Part shown: one piece after another, positions 35,845 through 48,300 of the stretch
Layout of the letters: the number at the start of each line of letters is the position of its first letter
Position numbering within the stretch: position 1 is the stretch's first letter
NCBI RefSeq assembly: GCF_037975245.1
Contig: NC_092580.1
Span: forward strand, 30,742,001-30,806,000
Length of the DNA: 64,000 nucleotides
Reading direction: 5' to 3'
Source of the DNA: Apostichopus japonicus
Lineage: Eukaryota > Echinodermata > Holothuroidea > Aspidochirotida > Stichopodidae
Program-made: the position numbers and the translations under genes
Notes under the pieces: generated by a model
What the model was told of the DNA's origin: nothing
The model's database searches: none
What the model saw: only the letters and a program-made list of their open reading frames with translations

Positions 35845-36635
35845 AAGATTTTAAAGGGGTACCTCATTAGTTTAAATCCCTGGATGAGATATATCCCTTA
35901 GATGACATAATCACGTCCCCGTACCAGCTACAAAAACACACGTTTTCATTCAACAATTTCCGTACCGGTTCTTACATTTTATGTTGTACACCTAATATCA
36001 ATTTTGACGTCCCTAATTCAGTTGTCGAAATTTGAATTGAAGAGAGTACAACGTACTTAACGAATGAAGATATTAAAACATCTGTTGTGATTTTAATGCA
36101 ATAAATCAATATTTCAGCCAATATTTGCGTAGCAACCTGGAAAATATACTAACATGCACACACCTGGTCTGTTACTATATAATCTGTTTGCAAAGGCAGT
36201 TTGGAGTAATAAAAAATATATAGAATATAAAAATAGTATATATGTATATACAGGGATGTGTTTCAGGAATTTTTGTGGGCCGGGCAGATTTGTGCGGTAG
36301 TGTGTTTCACGTCCCTCGGTGAGGGGTCTAAGGGTTGGGGGAGGGGAGGGGTCCTATTTTGAAAACCCTCCCCTTTGGAAAACTTTGAAAATATATTGAC
36401 AGTGTCTGCTCTTCGTAGCATATCATATGTACTTATATATCAGTACTGTGTACAAGTTGTATAGGTGTTGAGTCATTGCAATTGCGTTGCCAAGAATTGA
36501 GCTATAGGTAACTATACCATTGGTACCGGTAAACAGTTTTAAAGACAACGCTGATCGAAAGGGCAGACCTGACTAAAAAATTTTATCCATTTCGTTATCC
36601 ACTCAAGCAAGTCAAGTCAGTAAACCAAAAGAGAG
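35843..36635. other. No gene found
   Basis: AT-rich DNA. A CAGGGATGTGTTTCAGG word at 36252 resembles a hAT left end, but no matching right end is seen. Confidence 0.45.
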
Positions 36636-36806
36636 TTTTGGCATCGTTTTTGATTGATTAAAATAATAACAGATATACATAGGCTCAATCGAGGTTCAAT
36701 AGTTGAATGGTCATGCATGCATGGGTTGGCAAGCTTTGAAATGACAAATTTTTGCCGCGGACCCATTTGTCATCATGGACCCCCCGAAAAGTTTTTTTTT
36801 TTACAG
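36636..36806 (+). repeat. Dispersed repeat D2, copy b
   Basis: Second copy of 30606-30773, same orientation, with few substitutions and a longer T run near its right end. Flanks are unrelated on both sides, so the boundaries near TTTTGGCATCG and ACAG are genuine. Confidence 0.85.
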
Positions 36807-37625
36807 ACCCCTGGGGATTCTAGAGGGACTTATCTTATACTTGTCACACTTTCAAATCAGATCCAATCTAGCCTGCTTTGCAAGTTTAGAATTCGGGTCT
36901 GAAACTTGTGCTTGTTAATAACAATTGAGCATAATTAGAATCGAACTTTTCGGACAGGATGCTGCACAGAAATACATTAACTTGCGTGAACCTTGTGCTT
37001 GGCATATGAAACGAAGTTATTCATCCACAAACAGCGATAGTAGAAGCACACTGCGACGGGCACATACCAACGTCGTCATCACGTGGTCACAGTCCTGGTA
37101 TAAGAGAATCATAACTGAACATGTTATTAGTTTGCTTTGACGCCTTATCGACTTTGAACCTGTTTTTTTTTTCCTTCAGTGTGTATAACAGGTACCTAAT
37201 TTCATTGGAGTTGAAAAGTTGAGCGGTCATGGTAGGAAATAAATTTTGAAATGATATACGGTTTCGTTTCCCAGTATTTTGTGTTCGTTATATTTGCCGC
37301 TCTTTATGACATTAAATGACCTTGCTGTGGTTGTACACGGTAACAAGTCCGTCCTGTCGAAGAGTTCAACGCACTGTTTTATAACGCTGGTTTTAAAGGA
37401 GCCTCAGCTGTACTCATTTGAAAGTGTTATTAAACGCGAAGACCTGAACCAGGCGCGAATCCAACGGTGTGTTCTACCCCCCCCCCCCCCCTCTCTCCGA
37501 CCTAATGTTAGACAGAATGTATAAACTAATTTGCTTCGGAAATACACCAGTTTACGTCATTGTTTTTCTAAGGGTGTTTTCCCAGACCCCCTACATGGGA
37601 ACTAACTTCAACAACCCCTCCCCTC

Positions 37626-37652
37626 CCCGCCCGCCCGCCCGCCCGCCCGCCC
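37626..37652. repeat. (CCCG)n short tandem repeat
   Basis: About six CCCG units within a C-rich patch. The minus strand can form G-quadruplex and the plus strand i-motif structures. Confidence 0.8.
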
Positions 37653-37868
37653 TTTACAAAATCTGGATAAGCCCATGTGAAAGCACCCCTTTCTATATTG
37701 CAGAATTTCTTGCGCTGATGTCACGAACTCTTTATACTTGTATATATTACTTATTGAACGTTACCTTTTGGGGGGGGTTGTTGAAAATAACAAAATATTA
37801 ACAAACTGCATATATACTACAAAAAAAGCCTGTGCAGGTAAATATAATATATCATATTTAGAGGCTTT

Positions 37869-37898
37869 GACGTTTCGATCCTACAGGATCTTCTTCAG
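37869..37898 (-). other. Hammerhead-ribozyme-like core motif
   Basis: The minus strand reads CTGAAGA, then A, then the stem GATCC-TGTA-GGATC, then GAAA and CGTC. CTGANGA, a closed stem II and GAAA in that order are the conserved parts of the hammerhead ribozyme. An ACGT palindrome after GAA could build stem III between two copies, as known for dimeric hammerheads. Against function: there is one unpaired A at the base of stem II, and the bases flanking the core do not form stem I. Similar motifs are dispersed with Penelope-like retroelements in animals. No reverse transcriptase frame is seen here. Confidence 0.4.
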
Positions 37899-38492
37899 TG
37901 TTAAATGTTTATCGTATTCTAAAAGTCCGTACTCCAGCTTATTAAAATGTGTATATGGGCCTACTTTACGGTTGATGAGCAGAGATAGATAGCGTATAGT
38001 CCACCCGAATGTCATGATCTCGAATAGACTCCTTGTGGTGTATAACGTGGTTGCTATGGTGATGTCTGGAATATTTCAAAAGTCAGTCGCGGTTGGTTCG
38101 GGGTAGTAAGTCATTGACACTTTTGCAACATTTCTTTTGCAAAATCAAACAGTCACATAACCTGTACTAAGAGAGTCTCATATTTGGTGAACTGAGAACC
38201 ATCCAGGAATGTTCCCATAGTCGATAATTCGGTCAGGGGGGTCAAATGTCACATTAGGCTCGAACAAAGACACAAGACATCACAAAATATCATATTGAAT
38301 GTGTACATTACATAATACAAAATATTCAGCGATACAGTTGAATGGATAGGCGATTAGGACACAACTGATGTAGCGTGTTAAACGTACGTGTTTAACATGA
38401 CACGGATGCAAACTCTTTCTACGAGGACTCAATAAACAAAATTGTACACTTATTGTATCCCTGCTATAACCACAGACAGTGGCTTCAAAGAT
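37899..38492. other. No gene found
   Basis: AT-rich DNA without recognisable features. Confidence 0.5.
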
Positions 38493-38664
38493 GGAGTGAG
38501 GGAGGGAAGGAGGGAAGGTGGGAAGGAGGGAGGAGGAAGGAGGGAGGAGGGAGGGGGAGGGAGGAGGGAGGAGGGAGGGGGAGGGAGGAGGGAGGAGGGA
38601 GGAGGGAGGAGGGAGGAGGGAGGAGGGAGGAGGGAGGAGGGGAGAAGGGAGGAGGGAGGAGGGG
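38493..38664. repeat. Polypurine (GGA-rich) tract
   Basis: About 170 bases made almost only of GAGG and GGGA words on the plus strand, with a more regular GGAGGGA core. Long Gly/Arg/Glu and Pro/Ser frames on the two strands come from composition. Mirror symmetry makes triplex and G-quadruplex folding plausible. Confidence 0.92.
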
Positions 38665-40096
38665 CTGAACTTTTATGGAAGACCCAGAGGCCAAAGCAGG
38701 ATTTCATTTCGTTTCGGCTGCATGTTATAAATTCCCCGACTGAACCATCCCCCCCCCACTGCACCCACCCTCAATTCACTCCTTGAGTACACCACAGAGC
38801 CTGTTGGCTTGAAAACTGACAGATATCCATGTTCATTCATTTATGTGACTGTTATGCCACAGCAGCTAACCAGTGTTCTCCTGTATACAATCCCATTTTC
38901 ATCGGCCTAGTTTCATCTGGGTTATCTGGTCAGTCTGCGGCAGCCATTTTGATCGACATGTCACGCGACATACGGAACCGTCAAAATACTGATTAGTTGT
39001 CACGAAGACCTCAATTGTATACTGGGTAGGCCTATTGCAAGTGACATGTATATTAACACATGATGCGCAGTTCACACCAAGTAATTTCAGAACAGATAAA
39101 TCTTCATTCGGGTTACCCTTTAGACACTCATCAAATCAGACGGTTTCCCCTTAACCGTTCTCCATGTTGCAAGCCGAAATATTTAATGAGCACATTATAC
39201 CTCCCTCGGTTGACATCTTATGGTTATGTATTGTCTTACTCTCATGAGCTTAAACAGATAAATGTAAATGTCATCTTAAGTTCATCTGATAATCCGTTTG
39301 GCGTTCCATGTGATTTCTCACAAAAGATAATGATGTTCGAAGCCAACCGACTACTATGGGGCGAGACGCGCCAGCGGGTCGTGAAGAATGTTCGGTTGTT
39401 CTCAAGGCTTTACTAAAAGTTCAACAATTTCTGTTTTCTTGTCGAAGGAAGTCGACTAGGTTTTATTAATTATCAATTCCATTGTCTTAGCTGGCTTGCA
39501 TGCATTCTGAGGGTCCATTCTGAGGGATGGGTGGGGGGGGGGGTGTTTAGTTGGTCGTGACTATAAGCCCTCATAGAATATCATGAGGCGTGAAGCCTAA
39601 AGGTTTTCTGACTGCCGTTCAAATCTATTTGCTTATAAGGTTTAGAAAGTTAAATGATAGTTGAACAGGCCGCCATTATATTTTTCATTTCACAAATGGT
39701 TTCATTTCTTTCGCATCTCGTTTTGTCATTGTGTTTTTCCATCATTTCACTTTCTATTTTCAAGGCTGTCTTGTTTTCGTATGTTTTTGACATTAAGCTG
39801 ATACTACAAACAAATCGTACAAGTCCGTGCGATATGCTCAGACGTCATGTGCACGATACAAATTTGCACGGAGTTAGATCATTCCACACATTATTTTCTT
39901 AACATCATTTCGCCCTCAGGACGGCGTTCCATGTTTTTTAAAGCAGTTGGTTTCATTTGCAGCTAACCCTTCCACCTTTATTAGGCATACTTGAACAGAA
40001 GCTATATTGCTAATGTGTTACATTGAATGTACAGTACGTGAGAAAAGAATCCTAAAACGTCCATTACTTTTCAACAGATACATCACCCCTTAGCAT
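38665..40096. other. No gene found
   Basis: Contains a G11 run (39533-39543). The 118-codon plus frame at 39060-39416 has no recognisable domain and its length is near chance for this composition. Confidence 0.5.
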
Positions 40097-40436
40097 CTAG
40101 GTTTCCAACCTTAAACCATCCAAGGAACCCTAAGGACAACGAAGACTAGTTGTTGGACCCCAGGCATACCGGTGACCCCATGGTTGGGGCTTAGGTCAGG
40201 AAAATTTGCCCGAGATGGCACTTTCAGACTTGTTTTGACTGTCGTGTTAGCGTTTATAAGTCAGTGAAATATTGGCAGACCCATTCGGTGAAACGAATCT
40301 CAAGTTTCTTCGAAACCCTTCGCTCTCTCACACCGTTTAACCCCTCCCCCCCCCCCCCCACCCCTTGCCTTAAAAAGAAATCGCCGAACTCCTAGGGGTT
40401 CGAGGACTCCAGGTTGAGGCAGACTGCTCGTTGGGA
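40097..40436. mobile_element. Possible hAT-like element, diverged
   Basis: The left part CTAGGTTTCCAACCTTAAAC and the reverse complement of the right part, CAGTCTGCCTCAACCTGG, resemble each other and the common hAT-derived type that reads TTCTCAACCT near its ends. A C14 run lies at 40346-40359. The flanking 8-mers do not match, so it is a candidate only. Confidence 0.35.
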
Positions 40437-41796
40437 TACACACAGGTATTTTAAATGACATAGTATAAGATAGTATATTTCAATGGACAAACCATGCGTC
40501 TGATATGAGAAAGGCCTCTTAGGTGAACTATACTGAAATGTCTTCAATCCATAAACTCCATTAACAAACATTAGTACATTGCCTATACAAGTATTACACA
40601 CATAAGAAACAGAGAATAGGGTTGGGCAGGGGAGGGGGGAACCAAAATTTCCGACAATTTTCCTGTTGTATTGGAAAATGAAACTGGACCAGACAATTGG
40701 CAATGAACTACATTTATGTGTAGGATTTTGGTACAAAACAATCGCAAAATTTATAACAATAAGTGATGTAAAGAGAAAACTGCTTTAAGTATACTTAAGA
40801 CTTGTTATGTGAAGCATTTAATGACAGACATGTATCAATGTCATATGACACGATGTGTTCTCTTCTCTAGACAAACGAAATATATAAAAGATATATAAAA
40901 AATGTAAAGAAGAGGAAAATAATATGATATTATTAACGAAACATTGCGGGAGCATGGTAAGTCATCACGGTTGCCTGGAGCACACCGCGATGGAAGGAAT
41001 GTGTCGCGTATATATAGCCATAATTAAACCGCAAGGAATTATCACATTGTCACTTCTTCAGGTAAAACTAGTTTTAGGCTTTGATCTTTTCAAAAGATCT
41101 AGTGAATGGGATATGTTCTTAACACCCTTTCAAAAAGACTACTTTCGTTCGGTATAAGGTTCCCCAGAGTATCAATCGAGAGGCCATAAAGTCAAATTCT
41201 AATACAGACATTTTTTCGCGCTTAGAAAAAGAAAAAACTTTCATTTTAATTATCGTCAGCGCCTTTATGACACGTCATCAAACATTGATGCGCGTCACAT
41301 CACCCGTTGCTGTCATGTGATGTGTGGGCGAGAAGTTGCTGTTAGGATTACACCCAAGAGTCTATGGCTATAAACCTGGATTAGAAGTTATTTCATGTTC
41401 GACATGTTTGCTTACGATTCAAGGAGGGTGCAACTTAAAAGTATAAAATGTATTACATTACTCCTTCACGTACGGTTGTCAAGGTGTTTAATCTTTGGAT
41501 AATACTCCTTGTTATTAAAGTCATTTGCTAGAGACGATATCCATGCGTGTTTTAGTTAATATTTTGGTGGAACTGATACTTTCACAATTACCGATACACA
41601 AATGGACATACATACAATTCCCTCAGATTTCTTTTATTATTATAAAAAAAATTTATACGATACACGTGTTGGAATTCTTTTTAAGGAGACCATGAAGTTG
41701 ATAAATGTAAGGCAGATGAAAGCAACCATTTTACAAACTAAGTCACAAAATGGACGTGATCTCTTCAAAAGATGCGGAGTATTGTGTACAGTGGAA
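40437..41796. other. No gene found
   Basis: AT-rich DNA. A small perfect dyad CACATCAC/GTGATGTG lies near 41297-41325. Frames below 115 codons show no domain. Confidence 0.5.
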
Positions 41797-42056
41797 GAAC
41801 GTCCAGCCTCCACCGGGATTCGAACCCGGGCCTCCCGCTTTATATGCGGACACCCTAACCACTAGGATATGAACGCTGATTGTATGTCCAGAGGTTCGAA
41901 ACCGGTGAGGAATGTCGTAATTCCACTGTAGGCGTTTGTCACCTGTATCGAACAATACTATAGTTCTGTTTTGGTGAATTTGGTGACATATTTGCCTTAC
42001 TCTAGAGATCAAACATGATGATAACCAACTCGAAATCATTTGTGATTCCTAAAGTC
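41797..42056 (-). mobile_element. tRNA-like repeat unit, copy S6, partial
   Basis: Cloverleaf at 41806-41876 on the minus strand with loop ATATAAA and a fully paired anticodon stem. The acceptor strand is changed to GCGTTCA and box A is altered (TATCCTAG). The tail beyond the cloverleaf is missing, so similarity starts at CAGCCTCC and ends near CCTAAAG. No T run follows the cloverleaf. Confidence 0.85.
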
Positions 42057-43953
42057 GTTTTATAGAGAATCACGTAATTTCTGAAACAATACAAATATCC
42101 AATAAGCTTAAAATACAGCATTGAACCGAGTCATTTATTCTTAAAGGAATTTTATTTCATTACCAGCAAATAATAAAAGGTAAGAATTATTAGCCGATTT
42201 TTAATGTCTATTATTTTAATGTCTATTTGATTGCTACCATCCTATCGTATTATTTATTGTTCCAGATGGCGACGGTTCCATCTTTTTATGGACATTTAAC
42301 TGCGCATGGTTACGATTACAAATTCATGGGTGGGGGGGGGGGGATGAAATTAATACCAAATTATTCCTGAAAATAATGGTTTTTTTTAAATGACAATATA
42401 CCCGTATATATCATTCTCCTTTTAATTCGTATAACTCTATAATACTTCTTTCTTCTTTCCTTAGTTTTTGTCTCGAGGTTTCTGATATACTTTAGTTTAC
42501 GTACGGATTTTCTTGCACAAAGTCACTTTCAGTCAATTTACTGCCTTTAATAGTATATTCGGTTTGATCTAATTTGGTAAATTTTCGATGATATTTCATA
42601 TTAAAATTCCACAAATTGTAAATTGAATTGATTGTATTCAGGTGTTTTTTTTTAACTAAAAATTAAAATTGAAAGAAGTATTTTTTCTCTCCAATTTTCT
42701 AAGTTTGCAAATATTTATGAAACGAAAAAGGGTCGGTGACCAACATTTCTGGAAGTTAGAATAACTCAATGTGTACCTCAAGGTTTATAGGCGTAGTTCA
42801 TCTGGTGAGAATCTCTATGAGGTTGATTTATTTCATATTTTTTATCTTTTTTAAATTTTTTATTTAGTCCAGACTTGGAAGTATTACTCAAAGTGGGGGT
42901 ATATTTACAAACCATGTTTGGAATGTTACGTGTGCGAGCCAGCTGTCACTGAATATGAGGTTTGCGGTGGGAGATGGTCTGTAGGTTTAAATCAGATTTT
43001 GTGGTTCTCGGACATATCACTGGTTAAAATTCCATTAAAATACTGGAACGGTTTATAAACATCAAGAATTCCAGATACGCATGTGCGTGTCTTGGCGGGA
43101 TTCTTGCTTATTATAGTGTTTAGCCTTTGCCAATCTTGATATTATTGTGGCTGATCCAACTGACAACTGGTAGTCGTATGCTACAAAACCCAACATTCTT
43201 ATTTCTGTTGTTATTGTAACTAGGGGCAAGATACCCCCTCCCCTCTCCACTCCCCCACTCCTCCACCCCACCCCTTCATCCCTGCTACCATTCCTTCTCC
43301 TCCGAACAAATATCTTTGTTTCGTCACTTTCCAGTTTCGTTCATCGTTCTATTGGTCTAAGCATGCTGTAGACTAAGCTAATCAGGAAGGGCGATGGAGC
43401 AGAGGGTCCTCTCTCAACAGACTGAGAAGTTTTCATGTAAAAAATATTTTCATGGAACGCCAAAAACTTACCGCAGTATACTACCCGTTTACGGTTCGTG
43501 TTTTAAAGCAGGTATACATATATTCATCATTCAAACGTAGTTCAAATGTAGTTGCGGTATGAGGCATGTGTGGGCTATATTCCAACGTACAGCAAGGAAC
43601 AATTTGAAAGCGATAATCAAACAAAAGGCCCATCCCCCGCCCCCAACCCCATCCCAAAAATATAAATCTGGTATCAAGCGTTTGGCGTTCAATAGTGTGG
43701 TCTAGTCAGCATTGCTCAGCATTATATGCGGTCTTCTCTCACAGTCTTACAGCTGTCTGGACGTCGTCAAAATTGTAGGATGTAAACTGGTTCCTTAACC
43801 AGACCTGCATAAGCCTATATATAAGTCGACTGCCAAGTACTGCTGACGGAGGTCCCAGGGGGACCGGAAATTCCAATATATTTCCTAAAACATTACTCCT
43901 TATTTGTCAATTATGAGTCATATCTTATTTCTCTGGTTTTCTCTGAAAATAAT

Positions 43954-43958
<5 letters not shown>
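42057..43958. other. No gene found
   Basis: AT-rich DNA with a G12 run (42332-42343) and a short pyrimidine-rich patch near 43235-43280. Confidence 0.5.

Positions 43959-43997
<39 letters not shown>
43959..43997. repeat. (TA)n microsatellite, left of hAT-like element
   Basis: Uninterrupted TA units ending exactly at the left terminus of the element at 43998. Confidence 0.92.
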
Positions 43998-44000
<3 letters not shown>

Positions 44001-45192
44001 TGTTTACACGGGTCCAAAAATCGGGAACCGGGTACCCGAGGGCCGTTACCCGTCGGGTATCCGGGTACCCGGAAAAATTTGTTTACCCTCGTGTATCACG
44101 ATTTTCAAGAAATAACATATTGGATGCTGTAATAAATGCATTATATTCTCTACTGACAATGTTTTCATGTTCAAATACGTAGGTGTAAGATAAGGTATAA
44201 AACCTCCCTCAATAATTTTTATTTGCTTCTGTTTCTTTCATTAACTTGTTAATAAATTAATTATTTAATTATAATTAGCATTACTACTAACATCGCACTG
44301 CCGCCGCTGCTTATGCTAGCTCGTGCACGTCTATTGGATCAAACCATATAAATATCCAATTTAGCTCTTAAACAGTTTTTAATACTACTACTATCTACTA
44401 TACAGGCCCAGGGTTCGCATTAGCCGCGAGATTGCGCGATTCGCGCAATTTGATCGCATTTGGAATAAACGATTAGTAAAAAGCCACTTGCGATTACTAT
44501 TTTTTAGTTATCCCGTCTATAATCCATAAACATCGTGTAAAATTCCTTGTCAGCCTTTCCTTCTTTGAAATAAACGAATGAATAAATAATAATTTCTTCC
44601 ACATGGTAGCCTAACACCACACTAAGTCAATGAGAAATCGAGCTAAGCCTAACCATCTATTTATTTGCTGGAGTTGTGACGCAGTTATAAGACATCCATG
44701 GAATACTTTCGTTATTGCTGTTACGTTCGACCACATGGTTGCCTAACACCACACTAAGCCAATGGGGGTAGTCTAGCCTAGCCATCTGTTTATTAGCTGA
44801 AATTGTGACGCAGTTATAAGATATCTATGGAAAGCTTTCGTTATTGCTGTTATCTTCGAACACATGGTACAGGTAGCCTAACAACACACTACGTCAATAA
44901 ATCAGCCTAACCATCGGTTTGCAATTTTTTTTAAACAATCACACTGCGTATGATTCGGGTAATAAATTAGGAACTGGGTAGTATCGCGTCGAGCTCGTTA
45001 TTGCTGTTATCTTGGACCACATTGTAGCCTAACACCACACTAAGTCAATGGGAAATCTGCCTAACCGTCGGTTTGTCAATTTTTTTTTTTTTTTAAATCA
45101 CACTTTGCTTAGGATTCGGGTAATAAATTAGGAACCGGGTAGTATCACGTCGGGCGGGTACCCGGATACCTGGATAACCCGTGCAAACACTA
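43998..45192. mobile_element. hAT-like element, 1195 bp, inserted in TA repeats
   Basis: The ends are TAGTGTTTACACGGGT and, reverse-complemented from the right, TAGTGTTTGCACGGGT: 15 of 16 match. Both ends continue with GC-rich CGGGTACCCG palindromes. TA repeats lie on both sides, so an 8-bp ATATATAT duplication is possible but not provable. There is no transposase frame. A CAGGGTTCGCATTAGC word at 44409 looks like the end of another hAT family nested inside, without a matching right end. The right half is made of tandem copies described separately. Confidence 0.8.
44599..45170 (+). repeat. Four internal tandem copies (129-158 bp)
   Basis: The motif CACATGGTAGCCTAACACCA recurs at about 44599, 44731, 44860 and 45018, so the steps are 132, 129 and 158 bases. 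Copies one and two share TGTGACGCAGTTATAAGA. Copies three and four instead share GGATTCGGGTAATAAATTAGG-like ends, the last running into the right terminus. The array looks built by duplication from the subterminal part. Confidence 0.8.
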
Positions 45193-45285
<93 letters not shown>

Positions 45286-45301
45286 GGTGTGTGTGTGTGT
45301 T
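45193..45301. repeat. (TA)n followed by (TG)n microsatellite
   Basis: About 75 bases of TA units followed by about 30 of TG units, starting exactly at the right terminus of the hAT-like element. Confidence 0.92.
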
Positions 45302-48300
45302 TGGTGTAATGGGAGCAATAACACTGAGTTTGCCGACGTTTAAAACGCAGTTGACATTAAAGTCGATGTTGAATTCTCTTGCAACGCCAAGAACCCTTAA
45401 CCTTTAGACCGCGGCGTATAAGAGGTGTTTTGTCCAGTATTATTATGACATAATTCACCAATCAAAAACGGTTCCTAAACACCTGTCATGTTCTAAATTT
45501 GCTGTTATTAACTCTACCAAGCACAGCCAGATAGCGGGCTTAAGTTTACATTGACCAAGGGTGAACTATATAGTAGCTTTCTGTTGAAATTAAGAAGCAA
45601 TGAAATTAATATGTCGATTGCGTCAGTATGCCAGGGTTACCAAAACTCGAAAATTAATATTTCAATTGATTTTTTATTGGCTCTATTATGCAGATACCAA
45701 TGGGAAGGAAAGACTGGTAATATCCGTCCTGTGTGAGATAATTCGAGAGGTCATGATTTCAAATACTAGTGGATTCGTCTCCGGTTACTCAAATGGCATA
45801 ACGCAAGTGTAGCTATCTTTATAATTATGATATATGTGACCAGTTTCTCACTGACGTTTACAACATTGCGCAATACTTCATAAATTTAATCTCTCGTGAA
45901 ACTGTAATTTCAGTTGTTTGTTCTCTCCATGATCACTATATAACAACGGCATTTTGTCCAGCGTTCAGGGACAGCAAGGCTATGACAGGTTCCCCCACCC
46001 CCCCCCCCACCCCTTCCTCAGTTTTGTGCAAATCAGAAGTGCCCCATTGCCCAATTAGTAAACCATCTCCAAGTTTTCAAACATAACAATCTGTATTTCA
46101 TTCCATAATGCTTTAAAGCACTTGTACTGCTAGTATGAGCAGAATGAATATCCTGTTTGTATTAGATAAAGTTTGTGTTCCAACCTGCCAGAAAGATTGC
46201 TTTTGAAGCAGGATAAGAGAGGATTTTTTTCAGTGATAATTTTGGTATAAATTATCACTTGGCTCCCGGATCCCCCTTCCGAGAAATCCTGTATCAACCT
46301 TTGCTAATACACGATTTATGTGTGTGCATCTGAAGGGAGGTGAAACTTTTTTCAATGAGACGTGACAACCTGCGTTTACAAATACTTTATGATAGACGAC
46401 TACACGACAATAACAACTTTCTGTCAGGACAAGGTTTGAGGCGACGATGAAGTTATATCTTGTCTGCGGTATAACAGTTCCATATTTGTGTTCCCATTCC
46501 AAACAAATTGACTTTTCAGAGTCAACAACATTTCCCCAAAATATGCTAGAATGTCGGATTCTGGTCACAAATATTGAATTTCCAACAAGCATTTTACCGT
46601 GCCTCTGAAAGTAGTTCTCCACATCGAGATATTTAATTGTCTAATTTAATAACTTTTAATGGCTGGGGTAAGATACGAGGCATCAGATCCTCTGGCAAAG
46701 TACTTTTCAAAACTTCTAGAATTTTCTTAACGTTGACATTTTGGGCCAATACTGAAGATTTTTGATATAACGTTTAAAGTTAATTAAAAAAATAGCGGTA
46801 CATTTGGTTTGTTTAGATGTTTTCCCCATTGACGCGGTTTCTTATTACGTAGGTGGTGGTTCCAAATTGATAACCTAACCTTTCTTTATTCTAACAGAGA
46901 TTATAATATACGTATTAACACTAATGGCTATTCATATTGTCGGAGCCCACAGAGAAGGTAAACAGTATCTTCTTCAACACTTAACTGTAAATACTTTTTA
47001 TTCTAATCGAGTTTATTTAACCCGAACTAACACCATCTTCAGCACCATGCTAGCCTTTTGTCGGCTTTTTCCAGACCACCCTATAATGGACTAAGGGCAA
47101 TATATTATTAAGTGTACAACCAATCAACTGTGACAAAAAAGGTTTCGTTCTAGAAACAATGTGTCACTTTAAAGTTAGTTTACCAAGGGTATCCTTTATC
47201 ATAAAATGTCGAAATCAATTATCCAGAGAATGTATGACTGAAAATACTATTTGAACTATTTAGAGTGCGCGCTTTTCATTACATTCCCCAACAAGAGCCA
47301 CCTGCCGTTTGTTTTTCTGTGTAAAATAAAACTTCGACACTTTACCACAATTTTTTAATAATGGATATTGTTTATATTTAATACAACGACTTCACACTGG
47401 TAGCGCACCAAAGAGGCGCTAAACCATACCTTCGGATATGTCACCATCTTACAAAGCATTCTGAGCAACCACGCGGTGAATCGAGGTTAACCAAAAGACA
47501 AATTTTGCCCTCCAGACGCGATGGTTGGATATGGACGGCGACCTCGGACGGTAACGCGGGGAAGCATTTTCTCACAAAGATAGGATTCACATAACAGGCT
47601 ACGAAGCCAAACTTGTTAACCCCTTCTTTATGTGAGTAAACGAAGGAGTGTCTTATATAATATCAGTAATGTGCATTATCGCGAAACTGGTACAGTCATG
47701 CACTATTGCATCAGAATCATTTGTAAAGTGAGTAACTGATTTCGTGGCTTTATTCAGGTTGGGAAGCAATCAACGACGAAACCTGTTTACAAATAAAGAG
47801 TAAACAAAGCAAAAATGGGTCAAGGAACACGACAATAATCAGCTAATTGTTTTGGTACCCTCACTCACGTCATTCGCTTTACATTGGACCAGTGTCCCCC
47901 CCCCCCACCATCGCTCCCCCTTTCTTTCTTTGTCTGTTCCCCTAAAAGTTTTAAAACACCGAAAAGTTTGATTTGGTATCCTACAAACTTGCTGGGTTGC
48001 ATTCTTCTGATTCGGTAACCACAACAGCAACTCTGCCTGCTGCCTGCCACAACTTTAGGTATTTTCATTTACGATGACTGGTTTATTTCATCACCAGCTT
48101 CAACAATCACAGGTGCGCAATGGGGAAAGGAGTGGGCTAAAATGGGTTATGACTCACAGACCAAAACCATACACTGGCTGGATGAGTTGATCCTAAATCA
48201 AAAACATAAACAAAACGAAGAGTTATACAAACGAAAGTTTGGGAAAATCCCGATACAATTTCTGCGGTCAGTTACGATACCTGTCATACCGAAAGCACCG

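Noticed and set aside
36252-36400. hAT element starting CAGGGATGTGTTTCAGG
   Set aside because: No inverted partner or 8-bp duplication was found downstream.
38442-38786. Gly/Arg/Glu-rich or Pro/Ser-rich proteins on either strand
   Set aside because: Composition of the polypurine tract; every frame of both strands is open there.
39060-39416. 118-codon plus-strand frame
   Set aside because: No domain, no splice or start evidence, length near chance.
46230-46622. 130-codon minus-strand frame
   Set aside because: No recognisable domain, and a frame of this length is roughly expected by chance in 64 kb of AT-rich DNA.
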